This document shows positions 1-7,797 of a DNA stretch of 64,000 nucleotides, one piece after another. Origin of the DNA: Lysobacterales bacterium. Lineage in GTDB: Bacteria; Pseudomonadota; Gammaproteobacteria; Xanthomonadales; SZUA-38. Made by a program: the position numbers and the translations under genes. The stretch lies in contig JANQOZ010000017.1 of assembly GCA_028285525.1 (NCBI GenBank), positions 44,637 to 108,636 of the forward strand, read 5' to 3'. The notes beneath the pieces were generated by a model. The model saw only the letters and a program-made list of their open reading frames with translations. It was not told the origin of the DNA and did no database searches. Each line of letters starts with the position of its first letter. Position 1 is the stretch's first letter.

Positions 1-71
1 GTTGCAGCAATCTACGAAAACTGCGGTGCTAAAGCTAGTGTCAGGACATCCACACTCCATCAACGGTCCGC

Positions 72-458
72 TCAGGGCCGGGCGTTCTCCGCAATAATCA
101 GATCCAGCTGCTCGAGCGCCTTTTCGGCGTCGCCGGTTTCCTTGTAAATGTCTCGCAGCTTGAACCGAACCAGGTTGCGAACCACCCGATCGTTTTCGTA
201 GCTCTCGAGAATGCGGCTGAGGTGCCGGACCGCGCTGGGTGCGTCGCGCCGCTGTTCGTACACCTCGAAGATGCCCTCGATAGCGAGGAAGATCGCCGCT
301 TCGCGTCGCTCGGCGGTGTCCACTACCTTATCGGCGAGGCTGAGGTAGTCGTTCATCAGGGTGACAAATTGAGCCGCATTGGCGTCCTGCGCGTTCGCTG
401 GCGTCAGCCAGAGGCTCGCCAGCAAGGCGACGGTTGTCAGAGCTGTACGTTGAATCAT
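72..458 (-). CDS. secreted helical-repeat protein of unknown function
   Basis: 128 residues with a clear signal peptide (basic MIQR, hydrophobic run, cleavage expected after NAQ near residue 24). The mature part looks all-helical, and its C-terminal half (RDIYKETGDAEKALEQLDLI) reads like one or two TPR-type repeats. The start codon overlaps the stop of the ECF sigma gene by four bases (ATGA), so it is translationally coupled as the last gene of a three-gene minus-strand operon. This suggests an envelope-side protein co-expressed with the sigma factor. I do not recognise a named family; the TPR reading is inference. Confidence 0.7.
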   Translation of the reverse strand: MIQRTALTTVALLASLWLTPANAQDANAAQFVTLMNDYLSLADKVVDTAERREAAIFLAIEGIFEVYEQRRDAPSAVRHLSRILESYENDRVVRNLVRFKLRDIYKETGDAEKALEQLDLIIAENARP

Positions 459-1027
459 GAGACGTTCTCCTTCAGGTCAGTGTGAGATTGGGTTGATGGA
501 ATGAAAAAGTGTTTTCTTAGCTGTTTGAGGGCGCGGGATCGATGGGTCTTTACCGATCCGCCGCTGATGCCCAGGGCCTGGGCCGTCTCGTCGTTGCTCA
601 GACCCTCCAGCTCTCGGTAGATGATGACGTCGCGCTGGCGTTCAGGGAGGCGCGCCAGCGCCGCGGCAAGCGTTCGCAGCAGGGTTGCGTCTTCACCGGC
701 CGTGGGCTCCTGGGTAAGGCTGGGCGCCTCCTGGTGGTGATCCTCCAGCATCACCTCCCGGCGGAGGCGGCGGCGCTGATCCCGGGCCAGATTGGCGGCA
801 ATCCGGAACAGGAAGGTCGTGAACTTCGCGGCCTTAAAAAACGGCTTGCGCCGAGTCGCCACCCGCAGGAACACCTCCTGGGTCAGATCCTCTGCCGTGG
901 CGTGACTGCCCGTCTGGGAGAGCAGCACGCGAAAGACAAAGTCCCGGTGGCGACGAAACAGCACGTCCATGGCTTCGGAGTCGGCCCGGCTGGCCAGATC
1001 CCAGTCATCGTCGGCGTTGACGGTCAA
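455..1027 (-). CDS. ECF-type RNA polymerase sigma factor
   Basis: 190 residues, the usual size of an extracytoplasmic-function sigma-70 factor. Region 2 is at about residues 22-90 (LFRRHRDFVFRVL, AEDLTQEVFLRV, FLFRIAANLARDQRRR) and region 4 at about 125-175 (LARLPERQRDVIIYRELEGL then a helix-turn-helix with SGGSVKTHRSRALKQLR). It would direct core RNA polymerase to a small stress or envelope regulon. It sits between a single-span membrane protein (14 nt upstream) and a secreted protein (4-base overlap). No zinc-binding anti-sigma gene is adjacent, so its control is unknown. The family call is secure; the ECF subgroup is not assignable by eye. Confidence 0.92.
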   Translation of the reverse strand: MTVNADDDWDLASRADSEAMDVLFRRHRDFVFRVLLSQTGSHATAEDLTQEVFLRVATRRKPFFKAAKFTTFLFRIAANLARDQRRRLRREVMLEDHHQEAPSLTQEPTAGEDATLLRTLAAALARLPERQRDVIIYRELEGLSNDETAQALGISGGSVKTHRSRALKQLRKHFFIPSTQSHTDLKENVS

Positions 1028-1041
1028 CGGTTCTGCCGGGC

Positions 1042-1425
1042 TCAGCCGATGGGTCCGTCGAACGGGCGCGGGACGCTGGCGTCACTGCGGTCTGCGGCAA
1101 AGCCGCTCTGCCGGGCAGGGCGGGGCGGCAGCCGGGTCAGCGTCAGGGCGCCGCCTCCCGTTGAGCCCTCCGCAGGCAAAGCCTCTCGGGCCTGTTTCAG
1201 CGCGCTGTAGGCGCTGGGGCTTGGCCTGTAGTCCTTCCCGAACGTGGTGTCGGAGGCCAGCCGCGGCAGCATGACCGCCACCAGCAGCGCCGCCAGCCCC
1301 GCGCCGGCAAACAGCAGGGGTGGTCCGCGAAAGCTGCGTCTGGGCTCAGGCCACGACGGCGTTGGGCCGGCATAGCGCTGCTGCTGGAGGACGTTGACGG
1401 CTTGGCGAAGTTCGGGTGCATTCAT
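1042..1425 (-). CDS. single-span membrane protein upstream of the ECF sigma gene
   Basis: Start chosen at the ATG giving MNAPELRQAVNVLQQQ (127 residues) rather than an upstream in-frame ATG, because the upstream extension looks non-coding. A cytoplasmic N-terminal stretch of about 35 residues is followed by one transmembrane helix (LLFAGAGLAALLVAVMLP, about residues 36-53) and a low-complexity Pro/Arg-rich periplasmic tail. The topology resembles that of anti-sigma factors, but no ZAS zinc motif (HxxxCxxC) is present. Being first in the operon with the sigma gene, it is a plausible but unproven regulator of it. No family recognised. Confidence 0.6.
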   Translation of the reverse strand: MNAPELRQAVNVLQQQRYAGPTPSWPEPRRSFRGPPLLFAGAGLAALLVAVMLPRLASDTTFGKDYRPSPSAYSALKQAREALPAEGSTGGGALTLTRLPPRPARQSGFAADRSDASVPRPFDGPIG

Positions 1426-1502
1426 GGTGGTTTCTCGGGTTTGCGCTACGTTAATGCATATGGCGCAGTTTTGGTTGACGCGAAAACGGCACGGTCCCGG
1501 CG

Positions 1503-1531
1503 TTGCCACCGCGTCGCCGACCTACGATACT
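1503..1531 (+). promoter_or_regulatory. candidate sigma-70 promoter of the PQQ-type dehydrogenase gene
   Basis: TTGCCA (1503-1508), a 17-base spacer and GATACT (1526-1531), ending 29 bases before the ATG at 1561. The -35 matches 4 of 6 and the -10 matches 4 of 6 consensus bases. It lies in the divergent gap between the sigma operon and this gene. Chance matches of this quality are common in GC-rich DNA, so support is moderate. Confidence 0.35.
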
Positions 1532-1560
1532 TGCGGTAGAGAAACGAGAGGGTCAAACCT

Positions 1561-3081
1561 ATGCGTTGGTTTATTGTTTTGCTCGGACTGGTGCTGGCCG
1601 GCAGCGGTGTCGCCCAGATCGATCTGCGGCTGACGGAAGTTGTCCAGCTCAGCAACGTGGTGGATATCCGTCATGCCGGTGACAACAGTCAGCGGCTTTT
1701 CCTGGTCGACAAACGCGGCGAGATTCGCATCCTGAGCGATGGTGCGCTGCTCGATACCCCGTTTCTGGACATCGACGAGCGGGTCGGCGTGACGTTTAAC
1801 GAGCAGGGTCTGCTGAGCCTCGCCTTTGCGCCCGACTACGCGGACTCCGGGCTTTTCTACGCTTACTACACCGACAACCTGGGCAGTACGGTCCTGTCGC
1901 GATTTCGGGTGACCACCGACCCCAACGTGGCCGACCCAGACTCGGAAGAGATCCTGCTCACCATGATTCAGCCCGACGTCAACCACAACGGCGGCAGGCT
2001 GGCGTTTGGGCCCGACGGCTTTCTTTACCTGAGCGTGGGTGACGGCGGCGGCGCGAACGATCAGTACAACAACGGCCAGGATACCAGCACGCTGCTGGGG
2101 ACGATTCTACGGCTCGACGTCAGTCAGCCCGGCGGCTATCAGATTCCGGCCGGCAATCCGTTCCTCAACGACGCGGGCGCCCGCAACGAAATCTGGGCTT
2201 ACGGCCTGCGAAACCCCTGGCGCATCACCTTCGATGACGCCACTGGCGATCTCTTCATCGCCGACGTCGGTCAAAACGCCATCGAGGAAATCAACGTCCA
2301 GCCGGCGGCATCCGCCGGCGGCGAGAACTACGGCTGGCCGCTGTTTGAGGGCGGCAGCGGCGGAGACCCCAGCCTGACGTTCCCGGTATTTGACTATGAG
2401 CACGGCAACGGCGAGTGTTCGGTGACCGGCGGTGAGATCTATCGAGGCACGGCGTATCCGGCGCTGCAGGGCCGCTACATCTACGGCGACTTCTGCAGCG
2501 GCCGGATCTGGTCCCTGAGGCAGGTGGACGGGCAGTGGGAAAACGAGCTGCTGCTGGACACGGGCACCATCGGCAACATCCTGACGTTCGGCGAAGACCA
2601 GCGGGGCAACATCTACGTGTCGGCCTCGCGGGATCTACGGGGCCGGATTTTTCTGATCAGCGACGGCGACGTTGTTGAAGGTGGGGGCCTGCCCTGGGAC
2701 GGGAGTCTGTCGGGCACCTACACCGTCGAAGGCCTCAACGATCAGGGATTTTTTGTCACCATCGGGAACAACGCTTCGGGCAGCTTCCTGTTCATCGCCT
2801 GGTTTACCTTCGATGAAGCCGGCGAGCCGTTGTGGCTGGTCGGGGTCAGCTTCTTCGACGCGGGGCAGACCGAGGTCACGCTCAACATGGAGCGAGTGTC
2901 GGGGCTGCCGTTCCTCGACTTCTCCGACAACTCAGGGACCCGCGAGTCTTACGGGGATATGACCTTCCGTGCTCCGGAGTGTGGACAGCTGCAGGCGGAC
3001 TACGACTTCGGCACCCGCGGCAGCGGCACGCTCGACCTGGCGCTGCTGACCAACATCGAAGGCCGCGACTGCGGAGGCTGA
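1561..3081 (+). CDS. secreted PQQ-dependent sugar dehydrogenase-like beta-propeller protein
   Basis: 506 residues with a signal peptide (MRWFIVLLGLVLAGSGVAQ). Residues about 30-370 match the soluble glucose/sorbosone dehydrogenase propeller: RLFLVDKRGEIRIL, GLLSLAFAPDY, NHNGGRLAFGPDGFLYLSVG, ARNEIWAYGLRNPWRITFD, GENYGWPLFEG and the late SVTGGEIYRG blade. Family members oxidise aldose sugars in the periplasm using PQQ and calcium; the HNGG histidine is the usual base. Residues about 380-506 form an extra C-terminal domain with a WFTFDEAGEPLWLVG segment and two cysteines that may pair. Monocistronic, with its own likely promoter upstream. The substrate is unknown, and no PQQ biosynthesis gene is in the window. 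Confidence 0.88.
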   Translation: MRWFIVLLGLVLAGSGVAQIDLRLTEVVQLSNVVDIRHAGDNSQRLFLVDKRGEIRILSDGALLDTPFLDIDERVGVTFNEQGLLSLAFAPDYADSGLFYAYYTDNLGSTVLSRFRVTTDPNVADPDSEEILLTMIQPDVNHNGGRLAFGPDGFLYLSVGDGGGANDQYNNGQDTSTLLGTILRLDVSQPGGYQIPAGNPFLNDAGARNEIWAYGLRNPWRITFDDATGDLFIADVGQNAIEEINVQPAASAGGENYGWPLFEGGSGGDPSLTFPVFDYEHGNGECSVTGGEIYRGTAYPALQGRYIYGDFCSGRIWSLRQVDGQWENELLLDTGTIGNILTFGEDQRGNIYVSASRDLRGRIFLISDGDVVEGGGLPWDGSLSGTYTVEGLNDQGFFVTIGNNASGSFLFIAWFTFDEAGEPLWLVGVSFFDAGQTEVTLNMERVSGLPFLDFSDNSGTRESYGDMTFRAPECGQLQADYDFGTRGSGTLDLALLTNIEGRDCGG

Positions 3082-3170
3082 CGCGGTCGCGGCAAGCTCC
3101 TGGCGCCGGTCGATGCTCGAGTTCGGCGCTGCGGGTATCATTGGGGCGAACAACCAGGAAGGAACGCCTC

Positions 3171-5327
3171 ATGAGATGGTCACTGGGTTTGGCGGCGGCA
3201 CTCGCTGCTGCGGCGCTGTGCGGCTGTAAGAAATCGTCTGAACCTCAGGCCGGGTCGTCGATGACCGGCCCGCCGGAACGTCGCGCCATGACGGACGTCC
3301 CGCATGTCGCATGGCTGAGCCGCGAGCTGCCGCCCGAGACGATTGGCTACTTTCGCCTGCCGCTTCTCTGGGACGGTCTGTCCGAGCCCGGCGGTGATGC
3401 CCTCAACAACGTTAAGGCAAGCGAGGCGCACCAGGCTCAGCTGGCCAAGATTCGTCAGGGTCTTGCCGACAACATCTGGAACCAGCTCCCCGCTGTGGCC
3501 GTCGCGCCGGTGAAGTTTGTCTTCAACGCCATCGACTCTCCGCTGGAGATTGCGGCCACGCTGCCGCCGGACGGCTCGCTGGCGCCTAACTTTCTGATCG
3601 GCGCAAGCCTTGAGCTGGCGCCCGACCAGACGTTCCCCGAGCTCCTCGACGAACTGCTGGGGCTGCATCCGCAGCTGCGGCGTCTTTCGCCCGAGGACGA
3701 CCAGGGTGTGTCGACGATTCTTGCTGGGCCGCTGCCGGTTTACGTTCACTTTGATGCGGGAGAAAAACGACTGCGGATGTTCACCGGTGCGTCCGCCACG
3801 GCGCAATACTTCCGCGAGAGGCTTGCCGCGGAGCCGACCGACAACCCGGTCCACCGCTGGGAGCAGCCGCGCGACCAGAGCGGACGCGGCCTGTCGCTGT
3901 GGATGGACATCGCGCGTCTGTGGCCGCAGTTAAGCCCGATGCTGCCGGCCGAGGAGCGAGGCCGGCTGGACGCGCTGGGCATCAGCGCCATGGAGGCTGT
4001 TCATCTGGCCAGCGTGGCCCGGGACGGGCACGGCCAGCTGCTGCTCGAGGTGAAGATGCCCGAAGTGGGGTTTCGCCGGGTACTACCCAGGCCCTCAGCG
4101 AAGGTGGGCCTCAAGTCGGCCGGACCACCCGATCTGATGATGCGGATGGCGCTGCCGACGACCGACGACCTGGCGGCCGCGATGGCGCTGTTTCGCTCCC
4201 AGCTCCCCGATCCGACGGAGTTTGATAACGCCATGACGGAGGTGAACGCAGCACTGACGCAGCTTCTTGGGGCTGATCCGAGCCTGCTGCTGCAGGCGCT
4301 GGGGCCGCAGTACGTTTACGTGAGCGACCAGTCCGGCGTCTGGGGTGGATACCAGGTGCGCGATCAGGGCGCGATGGATCAGCTGCTGACGGCGCTGCAG
4401 AGCACGTCGGGCAACGAAATCGAGAAGCGCACGATGGGCGGTGCGAACATTTCCCACCTCAAGCTCCCGACCTCTTTTCCCTTCGACGAGGAAGAGCTTG
4501 CGGCGGAGGACGTACCGCCGCCGGTCAAGCTGGCGCTGGAAGTTACCGACCGGATTTCTGCCCACCTGTTCTGGCAGGACGAGGGCGACTACATGGTGGC
4601 AGCTTCCGTTCCCCAGGTGCTGATGTCGCGCGGCAACCTCGGCGCGGCCTACGACGTCGACCGCTGGCTGACCGAGTCGGTCGGCGTCGACCCGGAGCAG
4701 TCGGTCTTTTTGCTGGCCAAGCGCAACGCCTACGGTGCGCGCGACGCCTACCATTTTTATCTGGAGCTGCTGATGGTGCTGGCGGATCTGGCGGACGTGT
4801 CGGTGGACCCGTTCGAGCTTCCCACCTGGCAGGATGCCGGCCCGGGTGATCCGGGCGGCGTTGCGCTGGGGCTCGATTCCAGCGCGGAGAGCCTGACGCT
4901 GCATCTGACCTACCAGTCCTCACCGCTGGAGGTCGTGGGCGGCGGCAACGCCATGCTGATCGCCGCAGGCCTAGGGGTTGTGAGCGCTGTGGCGGTTCCC
5001 GCCTATCAGGACTACCAGACGCGGGCCCAGGTCTCCGCCGCGATGATCGCCGTTGGGTCGCAGCAGATGGCGGTTGAAATGCACTACCTCGAGGAGGGGC
5101 GCTTCCCCGACAGCCTCGACAACGAGCCGCAGCTGTCGGGTTCTGAGGTGGCCTACAACGCGGAGACCGGCGCGCTGGTGATCGAATTCGGCGAAGGTGC
5201 GCCGGGAGCGCTGGCCTTCGGTTCGCTGGAGTTTCTGCCGAGCGTGGACGAAAGCGGCGACATCACCTGGAGCTGCTTCAGCGCGACGCTGCCCGACAAG
5301 CTGCTGCCCGCGAGCTGCCGGGAGTAG
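3171..5327 (+). CDS. large lipoprotein with a pilin-like C-terminal segment
   Basis: 718 residues. Start set at the ATG preceded by AAGGAACG, which gives a lipoprotein signal (MRWSLGLAAALAAAALCGC, lipobox ALCGC); the longer open frame upstream overlaps the preceding gene and is not real. Residues about 40-560 form a long domain without recognisable catalytic motifs, reminiscent of DUF3352-type periplasmic proteins. From about residue 585 (GNAMLIAAGLGVVSAVAVPAYQ) the protein has a hydrophobic helix followed by DYQTRAQVSAAM and an HYLEEGRFPDS segment. This is the layout of a type IV pilin N-helix plus small globular head, but without the prepilin GFTLIE cleavage site. Function unknown. Confidence 0.75.
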   Translation: MRWSLGLAAALAAAALCGCKKSSEPQAGSSMTGPPERRAMTDVPHVAWLSRELPPETIGYFRLPLLWDGLSEPGGDALNNVKASEAHQAQLAKIRQGLADNIWNQLPAVAVAPVKFVFNAIDSPLEIAATLPPDGSLAPNFLIGASLELAPDQTFPELLDELLGLHPQLRRLSPEDDQGVSTILAGPLPVYVHFDAGEKRLRMFTGASATAQYFRERLAAEPTDNPVHRWEQPRDQSGRGLSLWMDIARLWPQLSPMLPAEERGRLDALGISAMEAVHLASVARDGHGQLLLEVKMPEVGFRRVLPRPSAKVGLKSAGPPDLMMRMALPTTDDLAAAMALFRSQLPDPTEFDNAMTEVNAALTQLLGADPSLLLQALGPQYVYVSDQSGVWGGYQVRDQGAMDQLLTALQSTSGNEIEKRTMGGANISHLKLPTSFPFDEEELAAEDVPPPVKLALEVTDRISAHLFWQDEGDYMVAASVPQVLMSRGNLGAAYDVDRWLTESVGVDPEQSVFLLAKRNAYGARDAYHFYLELLMVLADLADVSVDPFELPTWQDAGPGDPGGVALGLDSSAESLTLHLTYQSSPLEVVGGGNAMLIAAGLGVVSAVAVPAYQDYQTRAQVSAAMIAVGSQQMAVEMHYLEEGRFPDSLDNEPQLSGSEVAYNAETGALVIEFGEGAPGALAFGSLEFLPSVDESGDITWSCFSATLPDKLLPASCRE

Positions 5328-5348
5328 AGGGCTCGTTACGCGAAGCGC

Positions 5349-5708
5349 CTACCGCTGCTCCAGGCTGAAGCGAAAGGTTCGGCAGTAGTTCGCGGCGACC
5401 GAATCGTTGCCGCGACGGGCCGGCTTGAACGAAGCCTTGCGAACGGCCTTGAGGGTCGGCTTGCTGAACAGGTCGTTGGAGGACTGCACCACCTGGGGGT
5501 TTCTCACGCGGCCGCGCTTGTCCACGGTGAAGCAGGCGACGGTTCGGCCGCTCAGCTCGCGCCGAATCGCGTTGCGGGGGTAGTCGGGGGTGGGCACCCG
5601 AACGGGGACAGGCGGGACGTCGAGCGGGAGATCATCCGCGCCGTTCACGGGCGGCTGGTCTTCTACCAGCGCAGCCGACGCCAGCACCAAAATCAGCTCA
5701 GGGATCAT
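5349..5708 (-). CDS. exported protein with a TonB C-terminal domain
   Basis: 119 residues. A short hydrophobic N-terminus (MIPELILVLASAALVEDQ) is followed directly by a TonB C-terminal domain: PDYPRNAIRRELSGRTVACF, VDKRGRVRNPQVVQSS and a final FKPARRGND segment. True TonB has an anchor, a proline spacer and this domain; here the spacer is missing, so it is unlikely to reach across the periplasm as an energy transducer. Small proteins with an isolated domain of this type are common in this lineage. Two cysteines (VACF, NYCRTF) could pair. Its ATG lies inside the upstream TPR gene (11-base overlap), so the two are coupled. Confidence 0.75.
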   Translation of the reverse strand: MIPELILVLASAALVEDQPPVNGADDLPLDVPPVPVRVPTPDYPRNAIRRELSGRTVACFTVDKRGRVRNPQVVQSSNDLFSKPTLKAVRKASFKPARRGNDSVAANYCRTFRFSLEQR

Positions 5709-6213
5709 CGGACACGGTCACCGTCGGCCGATAGCGCTCCAGGCGCGCGGCGTCCAGCACCCTCAGGAGCGTTTGGGAGTTGGGGCGGATTCTGAGTCCC
5801 GCCTCAACGGCGGCCTCCGCTTCTTCCAGCCGGCCGAGATTCAACAGCACGTTGGCTCGGTTGCTGTGGGCCCGCCACTGATTGGGCTTGAGCTCCAGCG
5901 CAAGGTCGCATTGCTCCAGCGCCAGATCGAAGTGTTCCAGCTTGATGTGACCGGCGCACAGATTGGAAAAAGCGGCGGACCGCTCGCTGTCGGATTTTGC
6001 CATCCGAAGCCCGATTTCGGTGAGGCGCACGCCTTCCGCGTAGTCCCCCGCAAGCAGCGCCATCGATCCGTCGGCTAAGAAGGTGTTGGTGGGTCCGATG
6101 ACGGTGCGGCTGCCGGTGCCGCCGGCGGCGCTGATGCCCGCACTCGGCCTCGCGGTGTCGGAGGCACCGCCCGGCGCCGCCAGGGCGGCAGCAATGAGCG
6201 TTACAAACAGCAT
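5698..6213 (-). CDS. exported TPR protein
   Basis: 171 residues. Start chosen at MLFVTLIAAALAAPGG, a signal peptide; the longer open frame upstream is a shadow of the next gene. Residues about 50-150 hold three TPR-like units (SMALLAGDYAEGVRLTEIGL, LEHFDLALEQCDLALELKPN, RAHSNRANVLLNLGRLEEAE). TPR arrays bind partner proteins; this one would act in the periplasm. It overlaps the start of the TonB-domain gene by 11 bases, so the pair probably works together. The partner is unknown. Confidence 0.75.
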   Translation of the reverse strand: MLFVTLIAAALAAPGGASDTARPSAGISAAGGTGSRTVIGPTNTFLADGSMALLAGDYAEGVRLTEIGLRMAKSDSERSAAFSNLCAGHIKLEHFDLALEQCDLALELKPNQWRAHSNRANVLLNLGRLEEAEAAVEAGLRIRPNSQTLLRVLDAARLERYRPTVTVSDDP

Positions 6214-6266
6214 GAGCCCTGAGTATAGCAGGCCGATGAACTCAACCGTTTCGGGTTTTCCGAGGG

Positions 6267-6794
6267 TTACGGCGCGGCGGATTCGGGGCAGCGCGGTGCG
6301 GCCGGGGAGAAATCGTGCGGCCGACGCAGCCGGTCGAGCGTCATCCACAGGCTGACGATCAGCCCCCAGCCAAGGCCGATCACCACGCCGGCGTCGGCGA
6401 TGCCGCGCCACGGCTGCGGAACGAGCTTCAGCAGCAGGACAAGACAGACGATCATGACGCTGAGCAGCCAGGCGGTGATGACCACCCGCCGGGGCGCCGC
6501 AAAAAAACCCATGGCGTAAAACGGTGCGAGCAGGCACTGCAGCGGCGTTCCGCTCTGGCGCAGGCCGGCCACCCGATCGGCAAAGCGCGGGGAAAATTTC
6601 AGCTGAAAGCCTCGGTAGCCTTCGCTGTAGGCCATAAACAGCGCAAAGGCGAGCAGGACCACCCAGTGGAGCCACGAGAAGGGATACGTAAAGCCCTCAA
6701 GCGTGCGCGCGGTCAGCCGCAGCAGCGCAACGCCCAGCAGCAGGGAAAAGCCCGTGATGGCCCAGACCACGGCCAGGCGCCGGATCAGCGTCAT
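6267..6794 (-). CDS. four-span inner-membrane protein of unknown function
   Basis: 175 residues with four strongly hydrophobic stretches (about 8-28, 42-60, 100-125 and 135-152) separated by basic loops (YRGFQLKFSPRFADR, DRLRRPHDFS). No catalytic or transport motif is visible. It is followed after 53 bases by the exported TPR gene in the same direction, so co-transcription is likely. The C-terminal tail PAAPRCPESAAP is low complexity. I do not recognise a family. Confidence 0.65.
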   Translation of the reverse strand: MTLIRRLAVVWAITGFSLLLGVALLRLTARTLEGFTYPFSWLHWVVLLAFALFMAYSEGYRGFQLKFSPRFADRVAGLRQSGTPLQCLLAPFYAMGFFAAPRRVVITAWLLSVMIVCLVLLLKLVPQPWRGIADAGVVIGLGWGLIVSLWMTLDRLRRPHDFSPAAPRCPESAAP

Positions 6795-6932
6795 GGTTGA
6801 ACGGGTGACAAATGCATAACAGGAAGCGCATCTTGTCAGGGTCGTCGGTCAGGCTCAAGCGCCCGCAAGCAAACGGAACGCGTAAGCCCCGACAAGGCGG
6901 CTGGGCTGCGCCTGAAAATGCGGCGGATCCGC

Positions 6933-6963
6933 AAAAAAAAGGGCCGGCGAAATTCGCCGGCCC
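6933..6963 (-). terminator. rho-independent terminator of the bactofilin-like gene
   Basis: Perfect inverted repeat GGGCCGGCGAA / TTCGCCGGCCC (6941-6951 and 6953-6963) bordered on the plus strand by eight A (6933-6940). Read on the minus strand this is a GC-rich stem followed by a U-tract, 24 bases after the stop of the gene at 6987-7670. Confidence 0.85.
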
Positions 6964-6986
6964 GGAAAACGCAAACGGTTGGCGCG

Positions 6987-7670
6987 TTACCGCATGTCGC
7001 CGCGCTGAACCTCATCGCCGAAGATTTCCCCAACCGTCGCGCTGGGGTGGATCGACAGCTTGACCGGTCTTTCGAAATACAGGTCGCCGTGGATGACGGT
7101 GTTGGCACCGATCGTGATCTGATTGGGCTTGGACTTCTTGCGGTTCCAGCCCCAGCCTTTCGACTTGGTGACCCGCAGGTCGCCAAGGATTTCGCTGCCG
7201 ACCAGCTCCATGCTGCCGTTGTAGGTCTCAACGTCGCCCTGGACCGTTGTGCCGGTCATATCGATGGTGCCGTTCACGGTCTTCACGTCCTGGCCGATCG
7301 TGACGCCCTGCTCGGTGCGGATACGCCCGTTCACGCTCTCGACGCCCTGGGTGACGATCACGTCTGACTCCAGATCAACCGATCCGTTAACGACCTCGAT
7401 GGCGTTGACGCTTGCACCGCTGCGCAGCTTGACCGAACCGTTGACCGACTCGATGTTTTTTACGAGCGCGCCGCTGCCGACCCGGATGGCGCCATTGACC
7501 GAATCGATATCACCGATCTCGGCGTCGCGGCCGATCTGGACGCTCTTGTTGACGGAGTTGTAGTCGGAATCTGGCGCCGACACGCCGTCTTCGACTTTGA
7601 TGTTGGCGCCGAACGCCGCGCCGCAGCTCAGCAGCATGGATACAGTCAGGATTAGGCCGGTGCGTTTCAT
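6987..7670 (-). CDS. exported bactofilin-like beta-repeat protein
   Basis: 227 residues with a signal peptide (MKRTGLILTVSMLLSCGAAFG). Residues about 38-160 are built of six to seven units of about 18-20 residues, each ending in a VNG turn (DSVNGAIRVGSG, ESVNGSVKLRSG, EVVNGSVDLESD, ESVNGRIRTEQG, KTVNGTIDMTG, ETYNGSMELVGS). This is the alternating pattern of a right-handed beta-helix as in polymer-forming bactofilins. Bactofilins are cytoplasmic; this version is secreted and may form a filament or scaffold in the envelope. A basic loop (KSKGWGWNRKKSKPN, about 168-182) interrupts the helix. Monocistronic, with a strong terminator downstream. Confidence 0.7.
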   Translation of the reverse strand: MKRTGLILTVSMLLSCGAAFGANIKVEDGVSAPDSDYNSVNKSVQIGRDAEIGDIDSVNGAIRVGSGALVKNIESVNGSVKLRSGASVNAIEVVNGSVDLESDVIVTQGVESVNGRIRTEQGVTIGQDVKTVNGTIDMTGTTVQGDVETYNGSMELVGSEILGDLRVTKSKGWGWNRKKSKPNQITIGANTVIHGDLYFERPVKLSIHPSATVGEIFGDEVQRGDMR

Positions 7671-7797
7671 GATCTCTCCCTAGGGCTTTTCTACGAGCAG
7701 CAGTTTGCTGCATTTGCGTGGGTTGGACGATCGGGCCGGCAAAAGGGTTTAATTCGCTCCTCCAACGCTGAGTGACCACACTAAGGCTTACCTTTCC

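Noticed and set aside
2832..3170. N-terminal extension of the lipoprotein frame overlapping the PQQ-type dehydrogenase
   Set aside because: It is the +2 frame of the upstream gene; the ATG at 3171 has a ribosome site and a lipoprotein signal.
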